A stretch of DNA of 64,000 nucleotides from Sutcliffiella halmapala (GCF_002019665.1 NZ_KV917375.1:4043445-4107444); one strand, 5' to 3'. Shown: positions 19,061 through 27,997, numbered from the stretch's first letter. The notes: generated by a model not told the origin, from the sequence alone. Program-made: numbers and translations.

Positions 19061-19250
19061 TCTACTAAGGTAGTAATAATTGTTACACCTATTTTTTTTT
19101 GTTGTTATTCCTAGATGGGTAGTTCCTCCATTTTCGCCTCTACTTAATAAGTAATTACTATTACACTCTGATCTTTTTTGTCTTTAACTAGGTATGTAAT
19201 CCTTTTTTCGTTTCTACTTTATAAGTAATTGTTGTTACACCTAAAAGATA
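19061..19250. repeat. Three imperfect direct repeats with palindromic cores
   Basis: Copies begin with TCTACT at 19061, 19139 and 19213 (spacing 78 and 74 nt). Each continues into a core related to GTAATAATTGTTAC followed by ACACC or ACACT. The core is nearly palindromic (GTAA...TTAC arms). They lie in a gene-free stretch between the TdeIII gene terminator and the remnant at 18676-19025. They may be operators for a lost or unlinked regulator. Confidence 0.55.
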
Positions 19251-19267
19251 TTTATACATAAGTTTAT

Positions 19268-19301
19268 AAAAAATCCCTTCAAGTTTCTGAACTAGAAGGG
19301 A
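19268..19301 (-). terminator. Terminator after the TdeIII-like gene
   Basis: TCCCTTC (19274-19280) pairs with GAAGGGA (19295-19301) and is followed on the minus strand by TTTTTT. Confidence 0.75.
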
Positions 19302-19354
19302 ATAACGTGCTAGTTAATGTTATTTTATTGTTGAGTTTTTATTGGAAAGCTGTC

Positions 19355-20137
19355 TTATGGATTAAATATCTCACTAAACTGGGAACCAAATCCTTCATTA
19401 CCTAGTTCAATAAATAACGACCGTATTTCCTCCCAAGTTCCTGTTTCACCAGATAAGAAACCCCAAAAATTGTTTTCTATCAAAGCATCTATTCCTTGAT
19501 TAAGTGGATAAGCTCTAGAACCATTTTTAGACCACCAAGAAGTTTCATAAGGATTAAATGGAAAAGCAATGTGAGCTTTCAACTGAGCTTGGGGTTCTTT
19601 ACACAATCTGTAAGCATACCAATTCATCAATGTACTATTAAACTTTAATCCGCTACTTTGATTAATTTGGTTAGTCTTTATGTCAAACAAATATTCAACA
19701 CCATCTTTTTTTACCCATAAATCTACTCCTTCACCAGCTGTAACGTTTATAAATTGTAGCTTGCTTAAGTTTAGCCCACTTATAACGGTTCTAAGTTCGT
19801 AAACGTACTCTTGTAAAGTAACACTATTACTTCTATTTTCTCTCTCTCTTCTCCACTTATCTACTACTTCTGATACCTCTTTTGGTAACGGATAAGGCAT
19901 CTCAAGTCGGTCAGGTATTACAGTAAACCCATTTGATTCCGCTATTGTTCTTGCAATTGGCTCCCATAACGTTGTACCAAGACTTGTTTCTAATCCACCA
20001 ACTAAAGATCGGATTCTTCTTTCTTTTGGAAAAATGTAATCCAAAACATGTGTTGTTCTAACGTCTCGATTAACAAAGAAATTTCTAATTGAACTTTCAA
20101 TATTAGCTTTGATTCTTTCTTTTAATTGTTGATCCAT
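19355..20137 (-). CDS. TdeIII-family type II restriction endonuclease
   Basis: A 260-residue protein containing LVGGLETSLGTTLWEPIA and a PD-(D/E)XK-like core, GEGVDLWVKKDGVEYLFDIKT (Asp followed by DIK), typical of the TdeIII family. The founding enzyme recognises GGNCC. No methyltransferase is adjacent; the nearest is the C5-cytosine enzyme 2.4 kb upstream. It has its own terminator downstream and about 145 nt upstream from the MazG-like gene. Family call moderately firm; the recognition site is inferred from the family only. Confidence 0.65.
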   Translation of the reverse strand: MDQQLKERIKANIESSIRNFFVNRDVRTTHVLDYIFPKERRIRSLVGGLETSLGTTLWEPIARTIAESNGFTVIPDRLEMPYPLPKEVSEVVDKWRRERENRSNSVTLQEYVYELRTVISGLNLSKLQFINVTAGEGVDLWVKKDGVEYLFDIKTNQINQSSGLKFNSTLMNWYAYRLCKEPQAQLKAHIAFPFNPYETSWWSKNGSRAYPLNQGIDALIENNFWGFLSGETGTWEEIRSLFIELGNEGFGSQFSEIFNP

Positions 20138-20273
20138 ACTATTCCCTCTCTTTTAAAAATTACAAAATTATGTAAGACAACTATAATTATACCAATTATT
20201 TAATGTGATGTTTTTTATATGGTTAAATAGTACTAACAACTGTTAATAGGGATGAATTCACTAAACATGCAAT

Positions 20274-20304
20274 AAAAAACACTCAAAATTGATGATTATG
20301 AGTG
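20274..20304 (-). terminator. Terminator overlapping the end of the MazG-like gene
   Basis: CACTCA and TGAGTG pair across the last codons of the gene, with TTTTTT following on the minus strand. Confidence 0.65.
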
Positions 20305-20702
20305 CTTTCTTGATATACACGTATATTTTTTACCGGAATATCCTTGTTCTTTCTGTTTTTTACTTCTTCCATTTTTGAATAGAAACTATCCTCTATATCT
20401 ACTTCAAAGTAATTTGCAAATTTAGTAATATAGGCTAAGCAATCAGCAAACTCCTTACCCAAGTTTTCTTTAATAGACTCTTTGGCTATATTAAAGGCCT
20501 GCTGTTCATCCATACCTTCGTTTATTAATGAATTAGTCTTATTGAACGCTTCCCTTAATTCTTCCGCTATTTCTGCAACTTCTGTTGTCAAAAGCATGTA
20601 ATTATTTAAAAGAGAAGATTTTGTTTTTTCATAGTTATCTGTATTAATTTCCCAATTCATTTCTTCATGGTACTGTTTCATATATTCTTGTAATTGTTTC
20701 AT
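20283..20702 (-). CDS. MazG-like nucleotide pyrophosphohydrolase
   Basis: A 139-residue all-helical protein with the MazG-type metal motif: EVAEIAEELRE (about 41-51) and, after an inserted loop, GKEFADCLAYI (about 82-92). This ExxE...ExxD pattern coordinates magnesium in house-cleaning NTP pyrophosphatases. It sits between the two endonuclease genes with its own terminator. MazG-like proteins in defence islands may tune nucleotide pools or (p)ppGpp; the role here is unknown. Confidence 0.7.
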   Translation of the reverse strand: MKQLQEYMKQYHEEMNWEINTDNYEKTKSSLLNNYMLLTTEVAEIAEELREAFNKTNSLINEGMDEQQAFNIAKESIKENLGKEFADCLAYITKFANYFEVDIEDSFYSKMEEVKNRKNKDIPVKNIRVYQESTHNHQF

Positions 20703-20793
20703 TGAGCATTCCTCCGTTTAAAGAATAATCGATATTAATACTATACCAAATATGACACTTCACCAAAGAATATTTTAGTCAACAAAATTGAAA

Positions 20794-20830
20794 TAAAAAA
20801 AGAGAAGGTAGACTTAAAAAAGACCTTCTC
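20794..20830 (-). terminator. Terminator after the Eco47II-like gene
   Basis: GAGAAGGT (20802-20809) pairs with ACCTTCTC (20823-20830), followed on the minus strand by a run of seven T. Confidence 0.8.
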
Positions 20831-20848
20831 CTAAAAGTAAGCTAAAAT

Positions 20849-21643
20849 TCAAATTGGGAAACCTTTGTAATGTCCAAAATTATCATTAAATAATTGCGTC
20901 AATATGTTTGTACCGTTTTTTTGAGAACGGTTAAATAATTCACTAAATAGATGGGAATGATCTTCTGAATCAATAATTTCGGTGGTGTACTTTATTTGTG
21001 TTTGTAAAAGATCCTCAATTGCTCTAGGTAAAGCTTTACATACTTTTGCAAACGCATGGGAATCGCCAGTAACTATTTCATAAAAATAATCACCTGAAAC
21101 TTTATAAACTCTTGGATGATTATAGACTCTCATTTTATCAGGACCTTTTGTCTTATCAAAAGTTTGATTCCATTGGGTACAATAACTAGTTGGAGCAATT
21201 AATGAAACCCAGTAACACTTGGCATCAGGATACTCCTCAGCAAATCTTTCCAATTTTTGATATGTACTTTCTTGAGAACTACTGTTTACCGTATTTCTTT
21301 TATTTTTAATCTCTGCAAATAAAGTATTATCTTCTCTCTTAATGTCATAACCGGCATTACCTTTTTGAATAAATCCTTCAATTTCTCCGAGTAGCTTTTC
21401 ATGAAAGTGGCCGATGAAATTACTGATATTTTTATCCATTTGACGTTGCACTTCACGTTCAATTAATTCTTTCTCTGAGACTCCCGAAAAGATCATATCA
21501 AAAGTAAGCTTTATCGGGTCAATTTGATTATTATAAAACTTTTTTATTGTATATTCATTCTTTTGTTTTTCATATTCAATATAAATAGATTTTATACAAT
21601 CTAAAAAGCTCTGATCATCAATAAAATCAACAAACTTATTCAT
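20849..21643 (-). CDS. Eco47II-family type II restriction endonuclease
   Basis: A 264-residue protein with the family core IGHFHEKLLGEIEGF, GNAGYDIKREDNTLFAEIKN (Asp, then ExK) and KCYWVSLIAPT, and a C-terminal NALP-like stretch KALPRAIEDLL. Eco47II recognises GGNCC, as does the Sau96I group. It begins 15 nt after the decayed nuclease gene upstream and lies downstream of the C5 methyltransferase, the expected protective partner. Confident on family, less on site. Confidence 0.75.
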   Translation of the reverse strand: MNKFVDFIDDQSFLDCIKSIYIEYEKQKNEYTIKKFYNNQIDPIKLTFDMIFSGVSEKELIEREVQRQMDKNISNFIGHFHEKLLGEIEGFIQKGNAGYDIKREDNTLFAEIKNKRNTVNSSSQESTYQKLERFAEEYPDAKCYWVSLIAPTSYCTQWNQTFDKTKGPDKMRVYNHPRVYKVSGDYFYEIVTGDSHAFAKVCKALPRAIEDLLQTQIKYTTEIIDSEDHSHLFSELFNRSQKNGTNILTQLFNDNFGHYKGFPI

Positions 21644-21658
21644 AACAATCCTCCAACC

Positions 21659-22248
21659 TTAAATATGACTATCAATGGAACGTATTACTCTACCTATTTG
21701 ACTGTCTAATGAAACATAATTAATATCTGTTTTGTTCCAAAATTGACTACCAATCAGTTTTTGAATAGAGCCACTATAGATCCAACTACAAGAACAATCT
21801 ATACATACGACGAAATAAGCATTTGAAAATGCGGATAATTCTTGCGTCGACCTATGAGATTGTGATCCTGTTAAAGTATCTTTTTTTGTTTTTAATTGAG
21901 TATAATAAAGAACACCAGTATTTTTATCAACCAAGATTACGTCGATACCTTTTAATTTAAAGCCTAATTCATATTCTGGGGAAATGACATTACTTGATAA
22001 CATCGCTGTCCTTTCCCACAAATTACTCATTCTTGCTGATAAACTTCTAGTAATCGAATTCTCTGCTCCTCAAGCATTATGCTTTGTAAATAAGTTAGTT
22101 GCACCAGCTAATGCTCTAGCTTTAAGAGCCGGTATTTTTGCAATATAGTTTGATTGAAATGTATTTAAGATAGTTAAAATTTGTGCAGTGTTATCTGTTT
22201 TTTCGCTTAGAATTCCTGGAATATGTGTATTTATAATTGGTTCCCACA
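21659..22248 (-). pseudogene. Decayed PD-(D/E)XK nuclease gene (PmeII-like)
   Basis: The 3' half is an open frame of 123 residues from an ATG at 22030. It contains GIDVILVDKNTGVLYYTQLK (Asp followed by QLKTK, a nuclease-like core). The same frame continues upstream through a TGA at 22070-22072 and reads as protein (TDNTAQILTILNTF, then YIAKIPALKARALAGATN). Further upstream the sense shifts by one base at a run of five A (about 22198-22202) to a start at 22248 (MWEPIINTHIPGILSEK). One lost A and one stop would restore about 197 residues. The overall look fits a PmeII-type restriction endonuclease, from memory only. The 123-residue part has a GGAG site about 35 nt upstream and may still be made. 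Confidence 0.6.
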
Positions 22249-22463
22249 TGCTAGATAGTACAATAGGTCATTTATACTATCAGGATTTCTTCCATGATGA
22301 GCTTCAAATGCCCTATATAAAAATTTCTCATATTTCACATCCTCATATTTTTAATAATGGAAATGGCTTTTCAATACCAAATAATACCTATTACTCATCT
22401 TTAATTATATATATGTAGCGATTTTGTAGCAATAGTAATTAATTTTAAAACTTATCCAATAAA

Positions 22464-22495
22464 AAATACCTACTCTAGGTAATGAGTAGGTATTT
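22464..22495 (-). terminator. Terminator after the C5 methyltransferase gene
   Basis: A 12-bp perfect hairpin, AAATACCTACTC with GAGTAGGTATTT (loop TAGGTAAT), with A/T tracts on both sides, so it could act in both directions. Confidence 0.85.
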
Positions 22496-22504
22496 TTAAG
22501 TATA

Positions 22505-23866
22505 TTAATTTGTAACACTAAATAAATTCATTTGTTCCACTACTACTTTTTGATTATCTTCATTAATACTATAGTTAATAATATTTGGTGCAACAATTTG
22601 ATTTAAAGTATGAATCATTGATAAGCCAACATGACGGGCCAATTCGGTAGGTACAGCATTTCCAATCTGTTTATACTGTTGTGTCATTGAGCCTTCAAAT
22701 ATCCAATTATCAGGAAAGCTTTGGATTCTAGCATATTCTCTAACGGTAAATGGTCTTGTTTCATCCGGGTGACAACGTTCGGTTTGTTTCATATCTGGTG
22801 CAGTTGTAAGGGTTAAACACGGCTCGTCCCACGAGATTCTTCTTGCAATCCCAGTCTTTCCTCCACCCAAATAAAATGACCCTTTCATGTATTCCTTTTG
22901 GATTTCGATAGGTAAATCTCTCCAATAACCACCAGGCGGTACCATTTCCATTATTTCACGTTTACGTTCTGGATATTGACGGCCGGGAGAATCAGGAACA
23001 TCTTGTAGCACGTCACGAAGAACAGGGATATAATCTCGTGGAGCCGGAAATCTAAAATTAGCCTCACAATCTTTCCTAGTACCAATAATGAAAATCCGTT
23101 CTCTTTTTTGTGCAACATTATAATTAGTTGCCTTTAGTACCTTGTAAGTCACGTTATAGCCAATTTCATCAAATACATCCATCATCCCTTGAAGTGTCTT
23201 ACCTTTTTCATGACTCACTAGCCCTCTAACATTTTCCGCCAGAAACATTTTTGGTCTTAGCTCATTTAATAATTGAGCATACCAATAGAACATGGTTCCT
23301 CTTGCATCTTTAAGTCCAAGTTTCTTGCCGGCAAAACTAAAAGCTTGACAAGGATAACCACCTGATAATACGTCTATTTCTTCATCTCCAATATAATTTC
23401 TAATTCCTTCTTTAACAATATCGGCAATATCACCTTCAATTACTCTTAAATCTGGACGATTTGTTCTAAGTGTTGAACAAGCATGCTTATCGATTTCAAG
23501 AGCAGCAGCAGTTTCAAAACCAGCTTCCTCTAAGCCAAGCATTAAACCACCGGCACCAGCAAATACTTCCAAGACTCTATAAGGACGATCTGGTGTAATA
23601 TCGTTGTTAACTACATCTAAAAAATTTTTGCCTGCTTCTCGATCTTTATAATCAATTTGTGGCCGTTCTCTAGTATCTAAATCAGTAGGAGTAACCCCGA
23701 AAAAGCTGCATAAGTCATAAAGCTCTTCTTGAGACTCCACTTTTCCAGTTTTTACAATATGGTCTAATTTATCTTTAGTAATACCTAACTTTTCGGCCCA
23801 ATCTATATTTTTCCCAAAATCTGTTTCATTAATTAAGTTTTGTAAATTCTCAATCTTAATTTCCAT
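22505..23866 (-). CDS. C5-cytosine DNA methyltransferase
   Basis: A 453-residue m5C methyltransferase with all main motifs in order: I (VFAGAGGLMLGLEEAGF, about 98), IV (GGYPCQAFSFAGK, catalytic Cys), VI (FLAENVRGL), VIII (AQKRERIFIIG), and IX/X (YKQIGNAVP). The target recognition domain lies between VIII and IX. The first 60 residues look like a small helix-turn-helix, as in methyltransferases that repress their own gene. It probably protects against the Eco47II- and TdeIII-like enzymes. The ATG at 23866 has an ideal GGGAGGAC site; an ATG 7 codons upstream would bury that site. Confidence 0.92.
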   Translation of the reverse strand: MEIKIENLQNLINETDFGKNIDWAEKLGITKDKLDHIVKTGKVESQEELYDLCSFFGVTPTDLDTRERPQIDYKDREAGKNFLDVVNNDITPDRPYRVLEVFAGAGGLMLGLEEAGFETAAALEIDKHACSTLRTNRPDLRVIEGDIADIVKEGIRNYIGDEEIDVLSGGYPCQAFSFAGKKLGLKDARGTMFYWYAQLLNELRPKMFLAENVRGLVSHEKGKTLQGMMDVFDEIGYNVTYKVLKATNYNVAQKRERIFIIGTRKDCEANFRFPAPRDYIPVLRDVLQDVPDSPGRQYPERKREIMEMVPPGGYWRDLPIEIQKEYMKGSFYLGGGKTGIARRISWDEPCLTLTTAPDMKQTERCHPDETRPFTVREYARIQSFPDNWIFEGSMTQQYKQIGNAVPTELARHVGLSMIHTLNQIVAPNIINYSINEDNQKVVVEQMNLFSVTN

Positions 23867-24247
23867 TTTGAATAGTCCTCCCTTCAAAAAACGAACGTAT
23901 GTTCTTATTTATAGTATAAGGGTTGTCCATATTTTTCACAAATTGTATTTGTTATTGTATCATAGAACTCTGTCGATTTGTGCTAGTAAATACTACTATT
24001 CTTTAAATATTAGTATAGTTCATCGTTATCAAAATTTCCGCTCTAAATTAACAAAATAGTAATATTTATTGACGAATAGAGACAAGGAAATGCTATCAGT
24101 TTCATGAGGGAGATAAGGTTATGTCAAGCATATAAATGATACTATTTTTAATCAAAATGTTAATCACTTAAAGCACCTCACTTATAATGTTTGACCTTAG
24201 TATAAAACAAAAGGGTTATCTTTTGCAACACTTTTCCACGAAAAATA

Positions 24248-24276
24248 TTGCAAATGTTATATTAGTTACATATACT
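24248..24276 (+). promoter_or_regulatory. Sigma-A type promoter of the XRE gene
   Basis: TTGCAA (24248-24253), a 17-nt spacer and TATACT (24271-24276) lie 25 nt before the XRE gene. The rest of the 434-nt gap between the divergent methyltransferase and XRE genes shows no gene. Confidence 0.65.
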
Positions 24277-24300
24277 TTAAACAAAGTTACCACTTAGGAG

Positions 24301-24771
24301 GTGATTATTATTTCTGATTTCGGGAAATTTATTAAACAATTAAGAAAGGATAGGGGATTGTCATTAAAGGAAGTTGCAAAAAAAGGTGGTTTATCGCATC
24401 CTTATATTTCTCAAATTGAAAATGGGAAACGGAGCACACCAAAACCTGAAATAATAAATAAATTATCAATAGGTTTGGATGTCGATTATATGCAACTACT
24501 TGAAACTGCGGGATATTTACCAAAAATTAAGAAAGCTGAAGAAATAATTCACGATGTCGAAACAATGCGGGAGATAAGTAAAGGAAAATGGAAACAAGCC
24601 ACACCTGAGGATATTAAACGAATGCAGGATGAACAAGATAAGGCATTAGCAGGAAAAGTATTTAATTTTGAAGACCTGTTGTCCGATGGATTTTATATTA
24701 AATACAAAGGTGAATTTCTTTCACCTGAACAAAAACGAAAAATTATTAAGTTTATGGATTATTTTTTATAA
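24301..24771 (+). CDS. XRE-family transcriptional regulator with unusual start
   Basis: A protein of about 150 residues with an N-terminal HTH_3 domain (FIKQLRKDRGLSLKEVAKKG, LSHPYISQIENGKRSTP) and a helical acidic C-terminal half. No ATG opens the frame. The strong site AGGAGGTGA spans 24296-24304 and overlaps the only canonical codon, GTG at 24301; the well-spaced codons are ATT at 24307 or 24310. It could be an R-M controller-type regulator for the divergent methyltransferase, or a phage-type repressor, since DUF771 and integrase remnants follow. The coordinate given uses the GTG. Confidence 0.8.
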   Translation: MIIISDFGKFIKQLRKDRGLSLKEVAKKGGLSHPYISQIENGKRSTPKPEIINKLSIGLDVDYMQLLETAGYLPKIKKAEEIIHDVETMREISKGKWKQATPEDIKRMQDEQDKALAGKVFNFEDLLSDGFYIKYKGEFLSPEQKRKIIKFMDYFL

Positions 24772-24861
24772 GCATGTAGCTAAGCTAGTCAATCAAAAAA
24801 TCAATTAATAAAACAACAAATCCATAAAACTATCTTTTTGATCTAGACTGGGGGAGATAAA

Positions 24862-25189
24862 ATGCAACAACTATCAGTAAAATTAAGTATTCCCGTTCCC
24901 TCTGATAGTATAATTATTTCCAAAGTAGAGTTACAGGAATTGAACAAGACACAGTTATCAGGTGCATAGTGGTCAATGAAAGACCTTGAAAAGAAAGTGA
25001 ACCGCAAAAGTGAATGAATCAAAGAAAATATTCTTTATCCTCCTAAATCCGAAAACTGCTTGATGTGGATTCAGGTGGATTTGTATTCTATCCAAAAGTG
25101 AAAGGTCAAACGTGGTCTTTTCATGCCTTGAAAACGGCAGAGTTTTAGATAAAAATTTCCACCGTATATTTCAAAGTAACATAAAGTAG
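24862..25189 (+). pseudogene. Decayed DUF771-type phage gene
   Basis: It starts at an ATG with GGGGGAG upstream and reads MQQLSVKLSIPVPSDSIIIS. Then it is broken by TAG (24967) and TGA (about 25015) and by at least two single-base shifts. The broken reading frames together give WSMKDLEKKV, then LLDVDSGGFVFYPKVKGQTW and DKNFHRIF. These are the hallmarks of DUF771 proteins, common in Firmicute prophages and integrative elements. At least four lesions make it non-functional. Confidence 0.7.
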
Positions 25190-25315
25190 TTCTTCTGCTA
25201 TCACTTCTTATTAAAAAATTTCTATTTAATTCAACTATTACATAACCATTTAATAATGGTTAAGATAAGGGTGACCTATATCAACCTACCGGCCACCCTT
25301 ACCTATTCAATTAGG

Positions 25316-25438
25316 AAAGGAGGGTTCCGTACCAAAAAAGAGGCAACAATTACTGCTGCAGAAATAGAAGCACAATTGAGTAAAGGAATTGTTCCCCATT
25401 TAACGCCAGTTCCTATTGATCAGTGTTTTGATAAATGG
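25316..25438 (+). pseudogene. Tyrosine integrase N-terminal fragment
   Basis: Reads KGGFRTKKEATITAAEIEAQ then IDQCFDKW. This matches the arm-binding/core-binding start of Tn916/phage-type integrases (KGGFKTKKEA...). The N-terminus is missing and the frame ends in unrelated sequence just after. With the XRE and DUF771 genes it marks the scar of an integrated element. Confidence 0.6.
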
Positions 25439-26275
25439 CAACTTATCGCTTTTGGAGATATTGCATCAATTACAAGCTAATACGAGATTCCAAATGTTAT
25501 CTGATTGAACAAACGACCATGGAATAAAATGGTCTATATGTGTTTCACGCTTCATTCCTGATAATGTTTTCCCGCAATAGAAACAATTCGCTTCGAAATA
25601 GTAAAGTAGTACTTTTTCAAATGGCCTTAAGGAAGTGCGTCTTGCAATACTTTCTACCTTCCCTAACAAATAATTAATGCTAGGTACTTCATTCAGCTCT
25701 TCAATCATGGCAGCCATATGATAATTGGTTAGGTTCACAAGTAGCCCCTGATAATTTAACATGAAGGTGTGAACAGCAGGATTGAGTTTGAAATATTCAC
25801 GCTTATGATTAAAAGCATAAAACTTTCCCTTCGTATCCCCATAAAGTGCACCGAATACATTCGCTTTCATCGTTGTCTTCACTTTGCCAACCAGTTTAAT
25901 CTAAACCGTATGATCAATTTTATCCCAATTAAATTCAGAGGGGATCGAATACAGTTGTTGTGCCTCTTGAATGAGTGTAACAACCTTAGCATTTTTCTGC
26001 AGATTACTATTTTGCTGGATAAGATTATGGTGAACCACCAAATTCCAATAAATTTTCGTAATGGAGTAGGCGAGTTGGTCATATGTTAACTCATAATCAT
26101 CATTAACTTGATACAAATTTTCGATAAGTGCCTTTATTAAAGCAAACTTATAAGTAGAAGACTTTACAGATTTCGTGGACAACACCATCGTAAAAATCCG
26201 CCAAATCTCTTCGTCTGTTAAGTAGTACTCCTGTAGCTCACCGACTTTTAGTTTATGACTCAAGCTTCCTCCCAC
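25430..26275 (-). pseudogene. HNH endonuclease gene broken by two in-frame stops
   Basis: One continuous frame from an ATG at 26275 gives about 280 residues but carries TAG at 25901 and TGA at 25466. The second stop falls inside the HNH motif: CFYCGK, then HIDHFIPWSFV, then NLVLACN-stop-CNISKSDKLP. The zinc CxxC pairs and the catalytic His-Asp-His are recognisable. The 3' end runs into the integrase fragment of the opposite strand near 25430. It was probably a stand-alone HNH nuclease of about 290 residues in the island. Confidence 0.75.
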
Positions 26276-26296
26276 TTCCGATTACAGTGCCAGGCA

Positions 26297-26611
26297 TTAA
26301 TCATCCTCTACTTCTACTAAAAATATTTTCTGTTCAAATCCACCACGCTTTTTCACTTTCTCTTTGCGGATATTTTCTACCTCTTCCATTGAAGAGCCGT
26401 GATAGGCTGCAAGTGCATGGATTATTTCTAGCAGATCGGCTAGTTCTTCTAATGCTTCTTCCTTATTTTCAGCATTCATATACTCTTCCAGTTCTTCAAA
26501 GCTCTTTTTCTTGAGTTCCTTTATGTATTCCTCGTTAGATAAAATGGTGGTTGTGAAGTTTTTCCCTTATTTTTGGTATGTTATCGCGGACTAGGTTGTT
26601 GTAGACTGCAT
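26297..26611 (-). pseudogene. Decayed NTP/phosphoribosyl-ATP pyrophosphohydrolase-like gene
   Basis: The family pattern is split over frames. An ATG at 26611 and YNNLVRDNIPKI lie in one frame. FTTTILSNEEYIKELKKKSF, EALEELADLLEIIHALAAYH and VKKRGGFEQKIFLVEV lie in another. Two single-base shifts and a stop near 26560 account for this. Intact relatives are about 105-residue MazG-superfamily proteins. An ORF of 60 residues (26297-26479) is all that could still be translated. Confidence 0.7.
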
Positions 26612-26838
26612 GTTAATCCACTATTCCTTCTATTTGTACTTTCTATTATAGGAAATTTCAGGTAGAAAATACACAAAAATTAACTACATAAGATTAGTGA
26701 AATTATAAGCTCATTTTAGCAAAAAACACTAGGGTCTTCCAAAACCGACCATATCCTTGAATAAAACAGGTATTTTAATAATTAAATAGAATTAATTCCA
26801 TAGATAGACAACCGGATTATATAAAGGTGGGTGTTAAT

Positions 26839-27870
26839 ATGTTAATAAAGCCAAAAAAATTGCAGCCGGGAGATTGTGTTGCAACAGCAAGTCCTTCTTG
26901 GGGAGGAGCAGGCGAGCCAGAACTTAGATGGCGATATGAACAAGGGGTAAAGAGACTAGAGGAAATCTTTGGACTGAATGTTATCCCAATGCCGAATAGT
27001 TTGAAAGGGGAAGACTATCTTTATCAAAATCCACAGGCTCGTGCAGAGGATTTGATAACGGCATTTAAGGATGATCGTATAAAAGGAATCATTGCCAATA
27101 TTGGTGGAGAAGATAGTATTCGCTTACTTCCCTATATCGATTTTGATGTGATACGTGAAAACCCGAAAATATTTATGGGTTACTCTGATGTGACCGTTTC
27201 CCATTTATTTTGCCATAAAGCAGGAATTTCTTCTTTTTATGGTCCAGCCATTTTAACCGATTTTGCTGAAAACGTGGAGATGGATTCCTATACCATTGAA
27301 ATGGTGAATCGAACGCTCTTTTCCAATGAGATTATTGGTGAAATTCGACCAGCTAACGAATGGACGAGTGAGCGTTTAGAGTGGATCGAAGAGAATAAGA
27401 ACCGACGACGAACAAGGAGGAGAAATTTAGGTAACGAAGTACTTCAAGGGTCAGGTATCGTACAAGGACATTTGATTGGTGGTTGTATGGAGGTACTTGA
27501 GTTTGCAAAAGGAACTGAACTTTGGCCTGAGAAAAAATACTGGGAGAACAGCATCCTTTTCTTTGAAACCTCTGAAGAAAAGCCAGACCCGAGTCTTATA
27601 AGATATTGGTTACGAAATTATGCTGTACAAGGTATTCTACAAAAGGCTAATGGAATCATTTTTGGTAAACCACTAGATGAGAAGTATTACGACGAGTATA
27701 AAGTAGAAATTCAAAAAGTAATGAAGGAATTTGATTTAGAGGATTTGCCGATTCTTTATAACATGAATTTTGGTCATACCGAACCAAAATTTATCTTGCC
27801 ATATGGCGCAATGGCAGAAATTAATTGTGATAAGAGGAATTTCACCATTCTGGAAAGTGGAGTGGAATAA
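26839..27870 (+). CDS. S66 peptidase, MccF-like
   Basis: A 343-residue serine peptidase of family S66 (LD-carboxypeptidase/MccF). Features are LQPGDCVATASPSWGG near the N-terminus, IIANIGGED, the nucleophile in GYSDVTVSH (Ser about 116), IVQGHLIGGC, FFETSEEKPDP (Glu) and MNFGHTEPKFILPYG (His). The MccF branch cleaves microcin C7-type toxic aminoacyl-nucleotides and gives self-immunity; the other branch trims murein peptides. A basic insertion (NRRRTRRRNLG, about 193-203) is notable. The ATG at 26839 is spaced 8 nt from AGGTGG. It stands alone, followed by a terminator. Confidence 0.82.
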   Translation: MLIKPKKLQPGDCVATASPSWGGAGEPELRWRYEQGVKRLEEIFGLNVIPMPNSLKGEDYLYQNPQARAEDLITAFKDDRIKGIIANIGGEDSIRLLPYIDFDVIRENPKIFMGYSDVTVSHLFCHKAGISSFYGPAILTDFAENVEMDSYTIEMVNRTLFSNEIIGEIRPANEWTSERLEWIEENKNRRRTRRRNLGNEVLQGSGIVQGHLIGGCMEVLEFAKGTELWPEKKYWENSILFFETSEEKPDPSLIRYWLRNYAVQGILQKANGIIFGKPLDEKYYDEYKVEIQKVMKEFDLEDLPILYNMNFGHTEPKFILPYGAMAEINCDKRNFTILESGVE

Positions 27871-27997
27871 TCGTCAATTGATTACAGCCACAAGAATGTA
27901 CCATCTCTGCCATGTTTTTCACCAGCACTTGCCACGAAATTTACCACTTGATGACAACTTGTTTACCAATAGAAGAACGTCAACGATTTTGAGTGAA

